This document shows positions 6,499 to 10,700 of a stretch of 10,700 nucleotides of DNA, piece by piece (position 1 is the stretch's first letter; every line of letters starts with the position of its first letter). The DNA comes from an uncultured Clostridia bacterium (GTDB lineage Bacteria; Bacillota; Clostridia; TANB77; CAG-508): contig CAPZDM010000021.1 in assembly GCA_948745425.1 (NCBI GenBank), forward strand, positions 13,753 through 24,452. The letters are read 5' to 3'. A model generated the notes under the pieces. The model did not search any database, was not told where the DNA came from, and saw only the letters and a list, made by a program, of their open reading frames with translations. The translations under genes and the position numbers were made by a program.

Positions 6499-6876
6499 TT
6501 ACTTGTCTAGTTCTGCTACTACTGTTGCTACTGCATATGTTTTGCAATGTGAAATACTTATATCTATTTCTTTTAAACCTTCAATACTAAAGTCAATAAA
6601 TTTTACATTTGGTCTTCCCTTTTCGTCATTTATTATTTCAACGTTTTTCCAGCCCATACTGAATTTATCTTGTAAATCTTTTGATATTGCTTTGAATATT
6701 GCTTCTTTCGCTGCAAATCTTGCTGCATAGTGCTGATATTTTACATTGTTTTTACTTTCACAATATTGTATTTCATTTGGAGTAAATATTCTATCTATAA
6801 ATGGTTGTCCCATTTCTTCTATTGACTCTTTTATTCTTTCAATTTCTATTATGTCTGTTCCACAATATGTTTTCAT
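6499..6876 (-). CDS. acpS: Holo-[acyl-carrier-protein] synthase
   Basis: AcpS moves the 4'-phosphopantetheine group from coenzyme A to acyl carrier protein, making it active for fatty-acid synthesis. From the ATG at 6876 the product is 125 residues, the usual size. The magnesium-binding Asp8 lies in GTDIIEIERI (6-15) and Glu58 in FAAKEAIFKAI (54-64), the same positions as in B. subtilis; the C-terminal SISHCKTYAVATV (107-119) is also typical. GGAAGAGG five bases upstream fixes this start. An in-frame ATG at 6921 would add 15 residues (MNSHCRGTLCKEEVT) encoded by repeat sequence and is rejected. It sits in an apparent WG protein B-acpS-tatD unit. Confidence 0.96.
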   Translation of the reverse strand: MKTYCGTDIIEIERIKESIEEMGQPFIDRIFTPNEIQYCESKNNVKYQHYAARFAAKEAIFKAISKDLQDKFSMGWKNVEIINDEKGRPNVKFIDFSIEGLKEIDISISHCKTYAVATVVAELDK

Positions 6877-6888
6877 TGTTACCTCTTC

Positions 6889-6911
6889 CTTACATAATGT
6901 GCCCCTACAAT
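6889..6911 (-). repeat. Degenerate GC-rich repeat in the acpS leader
   Basis: The minus strand reads ATTGTAGGGGCACATTATG and then TAAGG. Its first ten bases match the repeat at 8562-8571 exactly (ATTGTAGGGG). The second half, expected to end in GTCCG, has decayed to GTAAGG and runs straight into the acpS ribosome site. It is a probable worn member of the same short-repeat family. Confidence 0.5.
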
Positions 6912-6932
6912 GGCTATTCATGTATATCTATA

Positions 6933-6987
6933 AAGTTTGAAAAAGAATGGTCTTTTGACTAGGCAAAAGCCATTATCTTTCAAACTT
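6933..6987 (-). terminator. Long imperfect hairpin after WG protein B
   Basis: AAGTTTGAAA (6933-6942) pairs with TTTCAAACTT (6978-6987). Inside, AATGG pairs with CCATT and CTTTTG with CAAAAG around a six-base loop, giving about 21 pairs with small bulges. It overlaps the WG protein B stop codon. There is no clean U-tract on the minus strand, so termination may be partial, which would leave acpS and tatD partly dependent on WG protein B readthrough or on their own unseen promoter. A mobile palindromic element is an alternative. Confidence 0.5.
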
Positions 6988-8494
6988 AAATGTCGGTATA
7001 ATATTCAGCACCAATACCCCTATGCCATTTATCTATAAAATCTATAATTTCATTTTTATCTAATTTATAAGTTGGTTTTATTACAACCTCTCCTTTAGCA
7101 TTTACAGCCCCCCATAATCCATCTTTTTTAATTCCTGCATAGCCATATTTGTTAAGTTCTGTAACTTCTTCATAATCATGTTTTACAACCACTTTACCTT
7201 TTGAATTAACAAATCCATATTTTCCGTCTTTTTCACTTGGTACAATATCATTATTTTTTGATACTGTCTTAGGCTCTTTTTCTTCAAATTTGAAATTATA
7301 ATATTTATTTTCATTTCCTATAGCTACTTCCATATATTCGTCATATATATCTATTTCATCAACTGTTAGTTTTAGCTCCTTTGCCGAATCATATATATCA
7401 TACTTGTTTTCAGAATTTTTTGCTATTAATATTCCTGATGTTTCTTCATAATCTATGCTTTCATATTTAAAGTCTATTTGTACTTCATTATTTATATTTA
7501 TAACACCATATTTGTTAGATTTTTTTGCTATAAAATAATCATTATTTATAAAAATTATGTCTTCATATTGAGTTCCAATTTTATTTTCTAAATTAATAGT
7601 GGTAACTCCATATTTTCCTTTTTCTTTGAAAATAATGTTTGAATCATTTATGTCTTTTATATCATCAAAGCTTTTATCTACTAATGCATTTCCATTCTTG
7701 TCTATTATTTTATATCCTTTATCTATTTTTACTGCATACTTATTAGATGAATAAATTGTCTTTATATCTGCATATTTATTTTCAAGTATAACTGATTTAT
7801 TAAAGTCTATTATTCCATATAGTCCTTCTTTGTTAACTGTTATATATCCATTTTTGTAGTTATTTCCTATTGTTTTTATTTCTTTATATTCTGTATTTAT
7901 TATTATATTTCCTTCATAATCACAAAGTCCTACATTATTATCTTTTTTTATTATTAGACTGTTGTCTACTCCATTTAAAATTGAAATTTCATCATATTGG
8001 GCACTTAAAATTTCCTTATTTTTTAAATCTATAAGTCCATATTTTCCATCTTTTTGTACTATTAATATATTTTGTAAGTATGAGATTTCTCCATTTTCGT
8101 TTATATAATCTATAAATTTAACATTTTCATATCCTGTTACTATTTCAGAGTTTTTCTCATTTACTACTTTAGTCTTGTATGTTCCAGAATTATAATCTAC
8201 ATCATATGTACATATGAATACTGGTTGTGAATTATTTGGAACTATTGGCATTTCTTGATATTGAGGCTCAATAACTATTTTTCCATTAGAGCTTATTACT
8301 CCCCATTTTCCATTACTATATACTGGGAAATAATTAACTGCAGTAATTTTTCCTGTAGAAGTCATTCCTGTTGTAAATAATTTTTTTATTCCTACTATAA
8401 ACATTATAACTACTATAAATAGTACTAAGACTGCAAATACCTTTTTATAATTTAACTTTTTTTCATTTTCATATCTTCTTGCTCTCTTTGCCAT
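6986..8494 (-). CDS. Membrane-anchored WG-repeat protein B
   Basis: From the ATG at 8494 (GGAGGT eight bases upstream) the product is 502 residues. A basic cytoplasmic start, MAKRARRYENEKKLNYKK, precedes one membrane helix (about 19-36), so the bulk lies outside the membrane. About ten WG-type repeats follow, including YSNGKWGVISSNGKIVIEP (59-77), KDGKYGLIDLKNKEI, KEGLYGIIDFNKSVI, SNKYGVININNEVQI, KDGKYGFVNSKGKVVVK and KDGLWGAVNAKGEVVIKP. The tail DKWHRGIGAEYYTDI is conserved among clostridial WG proteins from memory. It is a diverged paralogue of the protein at 3324-4883, sharing PNNSQPVFIC near residue 86-95. Some repeats, such as ENKYDIYDSAKEL, have lost the glycine-rich core. Its function is unknown; surface binding is inferred from architecture only. 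The frame continues upstream to a GTG at 8554 through leader hairpins, which is not used here. Confidence 0.88.
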   Translation of the reverse strand: MAKRARRYENEKKLNYKKVFAVLVLFIVVIMFIVGIKKLFTTGMTSTGKITAVNYFPVYSNGKWGVISSNGKIVIEPQYQEMPIVPNNSQPVFICTYDVDYNSGTYKTKVVNEKNSEIVTGYENVKFIDYINENGEISYLQNILIVQKDGKYGLIDLKNKEILSAQYDEISILNGVDNSLIIKKDNNVGLCDYEGNIIINTEYKEIKTIGNNYKNGYITVNKEGLYGIIDFNKSVILENKYADIKTIYSSNKYAVKIDKGYKIIDKNGNALVDKSFDDIKDINDSNIIFKEKGKYGVTTINLENKIGTQYEDIIFINNDYFIAKKSNKYGVININNEVQIDFKYESIDYEETSGILIAKNSENKYDIYDSAKELKLTVDEIDIYDEYMEVAIGNENKYYNFKFEEKEPKTVSKNNDIVPSEKDGKYGFVNSKGKVVVKHDYEEVTELNKYGYAGIKKDGLWGAVNAKGEVVIKPTYKLDKNEIIDFIDKWHRGIGAEYYTDI

Positions 8495-8523
8495 CTTTTT
8501 ATACCTCCAATGCCAATTTTTGT

Positions 8524-8543
8524 AAAAAAGCGACTTTGCCACT
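8524..8543 (-). terminator. Terminator- or attenuator-like hairpin in the WG protein B leader
   Basis: On the minus strand AGTGGC, an AAA loop and GTCGCT form a 6-bp stem (two G-U pairs) followed by TTTTT. It ends about 30 bases before the ATG, inside the leader and just after the GC-rich repeat at 8544-8571. It could attenuate WG protein B or be the tail of that repeat unit. The stem is short. Confidence 0.4.
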
Positions 8544-8571
8544 CGGACACACACTGTGCACCCCTACAATT
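8544..8571 (-). repeat. GC-rich short hairpin repeat in the WG protein B leader
   Basis: The minus strand reads AATTGTAGGGG, then TGCACAGTGTGTGTCCG. GGGTGCAC can pair with GTGTGTCC through eight pairs, including G-U. The ATTGTAGGGG opening is shared with 6889-6911, and the GTCCG closing with 3301-3322. Layouts of the form TGTAGGGG(N)GTCCG are, from memory, common dispersed repeats in gut Clostridia genomes. Confidence 0.6.
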
Positions 8572-8639
8572 TGGGAAATTCCTTCAAAGAATTATAATCG
8601 ATTTTGCTATATAATAGAAAAATAAATTTATAATACTTT

Positions 8640-8669
8640 ATAATAATTTATATCATATATTTATTGCAA
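8640..8669 (-). promoter_or_regulatory. Possible promoter of WG protein B
   Basis: TTGCAA (8669-8664) and TATTAT (8645-8640) on the minus strand are 18 bases apart. The surrounding sequence is so AT-rich that other -10-like boxes exist (such as TATATA near 8610), so this assignment is weak. It would give a leader of roughly 140 bases containing the two hairpins at 8524-8571. Confidence 0.35.
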
Positions 8670-8706
8670 AGTACAGTGATTTTTTAAATATTTTATAAAA
8701 TAATTT

Positions 8707-8728
8707 AGAGCACGTTTTTGCGTGCTCT
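8707..8728 (-). terminator. glmS terminator
   Basis: AGAGCACG and CGTGCTCT form an 8-bp stem with a six-base loop, six bases after the glmS stop. The minus-strand tail is AAATTATTTTATAAAA, U-rich but interrupted. Its position directly after the stop makes an intrinsic terminator likely. Confidence 0.75.
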
Positions 8729-8734
8729 TTATAA

Positions 8735-10558
8735 TTATTCAACTGTGACTGATTTTGCCAAATTTCTTGGTTTATCTACATCTAAGTTCTTTGCTTTTGA
8801 AACATAATATGCAAGTAATTGCATTGGTATTACCGTTAATATTGGTGAAAGTAGTTTATTTGTTTCTGGTACTTTTATTATTCTTTTGAAGTTGTATTTA
8901 CTTAAATCCTTATCTGTTACTACTATTACATTTGCTCCTCTTGTGATTACTTCTTGTAAATTGCTAACACTTTTCTTTACAAGTTTTTTGTCTGATATAA
9001 CTCCAATAACTGTTATTCCATTTTCAATTAAAGCTATTGGTCCATGTTTTAATTCTCCTGCTTGATATGCATCTGAATGTATATAAGATATTTCTTTTAG
9101 CTTTAATGAAGCTTCTCTTGTTACTGTATAATCTATACCTCTTCCTATAAAGAATACATCTTTTTGTTCATGGATTTCATTGGCTAATTTTTTTATTTCT
9201 TCTGATGTTTTTAATGCTTCTTCTACTTTTTTTGGTAATTGTAATATTTCACTTTTTAGAGTTTTTATTTCTTCACTATCATTTCCTAGTACTTCTGCAA
9301 AATATATTGCTAGTAATTCTAGTAATACAACTTGAGATGTATATGCTTTTGTTGATGCTACTGCAATTTCTGGTCCTGCATGTGTATAAATTGTATAATG
9401 TGATTCTCTTGTTATTGAACTTCCAATTACATTACTTACTGAAATTGTTTTGCATTTTTTATGTTTTGCAAGTTTTAGGGCAGCTATTGTATCTGCTGTT
9501 TCTCCTGATTGACTTATAAATATAGCTAATGTCTTTTCATCTATTAATGGATCTCTATATCTAAATTCAGATGCGACTTCTACTTCAGTATCTATTTTTA
9601 AAAGTCTTTCAAAAGTGTTTTTTGCTACTAATCCTGCATACATTGCTGTACCACATGCTACTATTTTTATTTTGTTTATTGTTTGAAGATAATCTTTGTC
9701 TATACCTATATCATCAAATTGGCATTTCTCATTTTCTTTTAGTCTTGAACCTATTGTTTCTCTTATTGCTTTTGGCTGTTCATAAATCTCTTTTAACATG
9801 TAGTCTTCATATCCTTCTTTTGAACTTGCCTTTTCACTCCACTCTATTCTTTCTATTTTTTTATCGATTTTATTTAAGTCTTCATCATAGAAACTTATTT
9901 TATCTTTTGTTAATTCTACAAATTCTCCATCAGATAATAAATAAAAATCTCTTGTGTATTCTAGCACTGCTGGAATATCTGATGCTACAAATTTGTCATT
10001 TCCTGCAATTCCTATTACCATAGGGCTATCTTTTCTAGCAACTACTATTTTGTCAGGTTCATCTTTAGAAATAACTTCTATTGCATAACTACCTTTTAAG
10101 TCTTTACAAGCTCTATTTACAGCTTTTAATAAGTCCTTTTCTTCTTTATAGTAGTAATTAATTAAATTTGGTATTACCTCAGTATCTGTTTGAGAATAAA
10201 ACTTGTATCCTTTATTTATTAACTCTTCTTTTAATTCATTATAATTTTCTATTATTCCATTATGTACTACTGCAAATGTATTATGATTATCTAAATGAGG
10301 GTGTGCATTAACTTTAGATGGTTTACCATGTGTTGCCCATCTAGTATGTGCAATTCCTATTGTGCCTTTTAGTTCATTTATACCTTCTAAATTATATAAG
10401 TTACATACTCTTCCTATATCTTTTTTACAAACTATTTCTTTATTTTCTACGACTGCTATTCCTGCTGAATCATATCCTCTATATTCTAATTTTAAGAGTC
10501 CGTTTATTAAGATTTCATTTGCCTTATTTTTTCCAATGTATCCAACGATTCCACACAT
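8735..10558 (-). CDS. glmS: Glutamine--fructose-6-phosphate aminotransferase (isomerizing)
   Basis: GlmS makes glucosamine-6-phosphate from fructose-6-phosphate and glutamine, the first step toward UDP-GlcNAc for peptidoglycan. The product is 607 residues, full length for the family. The N-terminal glutaminase domain starts MCGIVGYIG; Cys2 becomes the N-terminal nucleophile after Met removal. HTRWATHGKP (71-80), HNGIIENY (99-106) and QTDTEV (123-128) complete that site. Two SIS sugar-isomerase domains follow, with ACGTAMYAG (301-309), SQSGETADT (349-357), STKAYTSQ (402-409), LKLKEISYIHSDAYQAGELKHGPIAL (485-510) and the conserved ending KPRNLAKSVTVE. AGGAGG lies 12 bases upstream, across a run of nine T, a rather long spacing. 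An ATG at 10582 precedes this site and would hide Cys2, so it is rejected. It is a single-gene unit. Confidence 0.98.
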   Translation of the reverse strand: MCGIVGYIGKNKANEILINGLLKLEYRGYDSAGIAVVENKEIVCKKDIGRVCNLYNLEGINELKGTIGIAHTRWATHGKPSKVNAHPHLDNHNTFAVVHNGIIENYNELKEELINKGYKFYSQTDTEVIPNLINYYYKEEKDLLKAVNRACKDLKGSYAIEVISKDEPDKIVVARKDSPMVIGIAGNDKFVASDIPAVLEYTRDFYLLSDGEFVELTKDKISFYDEDLNKIDKKIERIEWSEKASSKEGYEDYMLKEIYEQPKAIRETIGSRLKENEKCQFDDIGIDKDYLQTINKIKIVACGTAMYAGLVAKNTFERLLKIDTEVEVASEFRYRDPLIDEKTLAIFISQSGETADTIAALKLAKHKKCKTISVSNVIGSSITRESHYTIYTHAGPEIAVASTKAYTSQVVLLELLAIYFAEVLGNDSEEIKTLKSEILQLPKKVEEALKTSEEIKKLANEIHEQKDVFFIGRGIDYTVTREASLKLKEISYIHSDAYQAGELKHGPIALIENGITVIGVISDKKLVKKSVSNLQEVITRGANVIVVTDKDLSKYNFKRIIKVPETNKLLSPILTVIPMQLLAYYVSKAKNLDVDKPRNLAKSVTVE

Positions 10559-10591
10559 CTTAAAAAAAAACCTCCTATCCAAATAATATAT

Positions 10592-10620
10592 AATATACCA
10601 TAATCCCCAAAAATTAGCAA
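10592..10620 (-). promoter_or_regulatory. glmS promoter
   Basis: On the minus strand TTGCTA (10620-10615) and TATATT (10597-10592) are 17 bases apart. Transcription would start near 10585, leaving a leader of about 25-30 bases with the AGGAGG site. The remaining 10621-10700 shows no coding sequence and no ribozyme core; it is AT-rich. Confidence 0.55.
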
Positions 10621-10700
10621 GTCCTTACGAAATTTCTTATTTTAACCTTAAATTTAAAAGTAAATTCCAGTAAAAGACTAATAGGAATTTAGTTTTGGAA

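Noticed and set aside
6877..6921. ATG at 6921 as the acpS start, adding 15 residues
   Set aside because: The extension comes from the GC-rich repeat, has no family similarity, and the GGAAGAGG site sits five bases before the ATG at 6876, where the conserved protein begins.
8495..8554. GTG at 8554 as the WG protein B start, or a leader peptide MCVRVAKSLFYKNWHWRYKK
   Set aside because: The frame is open by chance through leader hairpins, has no ribosome site before the GTG, and a good GGAGGT lies before the ATG at 8494.
9205..10023. Long plus-strand reading frames opposite glmS and the other minus-strand genes
   Set aside because: They are leucine/phenylalanine-rich complements of AT-rich coding sequence, lack ribosome sites and resemble no family.
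10559..10582. ATG at 10582 as the glmS start
   Set aside because: It lies upstream of the AGGAGG site and would bury the catalytic Cys2, which must be exposed after Met removal.

Overview
The window comes from a very AT-rich, endospore-lineage Firmicute, most likely an uncultured gut-type member of Clostridia. This rests on the sporulation pair spoIIGA-sigE, strong GGAGG-type ribosome sites, A/T-ending codons and WG-repeat surface proteins. TAA, TAG and TGA all serve as stops, so the standard code applies. Coding is dense and almost entirely on the minus strand; only lemA lies on plus. No tRNA, rRNA, CRISPR array or transposase gene was seen, and no gene-free stretch exceeds about 240 bases.

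Layout from left to right. Positions 1-178 hold a perfect 55-base direct repeat made of the 3' end of sigE plus a 68-base spacer. The spoIIG operon follows: sigE (112-843) and, upstream of it on the minus strand, spoIIGA (894-1782). spoIIGA is split by a one-base frameshift near 1386. Its promoter has consensus -35 and -10 boxes 21 bases apart and a Spo0A-box-like sequence over the -35, like the known Spo0A-activated spoIIG promoter of Bacillus subtilis. A 36-base palindrome (1871-1906) ends the next unit, which is WG-repeat protein A (3324-4883) followed by a PLP-dependent methionine gamma-lyase/'aluminium resistance' family protein (2022-3269).

A divergent promoter region (4884-5088) serves WG protein A on minus and lemA on plus (5089-5643). 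lemA ends at a perfect 22-bp hairpin shared with the convergent tatD. The third minus-strand unit is WG-repeat protein B (6986-8494), acpS (6499-6876) and tatD (5711-6484), the last two tightly coupled. glmS (8735-10558) stands alone, with its own terminator and a close upstream promoter that leaves no room for a glmS ribozyme.

Functionally the window mixes cell-envelope precursor supply (glmS), lipid and acyl-carrier activation (acpS), DNA/RNA-end nuclease activity (tatD), two paralogous membrane-anchored WG-repeat proteins, and the mother-cell sporulation switch. The points most worth a second look are the frameshifted spoIIGA beside an intact pro-sigE, the 55-base duplication of the sigE tail, the WG paralogue pair, and a small family of GC-rich hairpin repeats in gene leaders and spacers. 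I did not find convincing evidence of a wholly new biological system.
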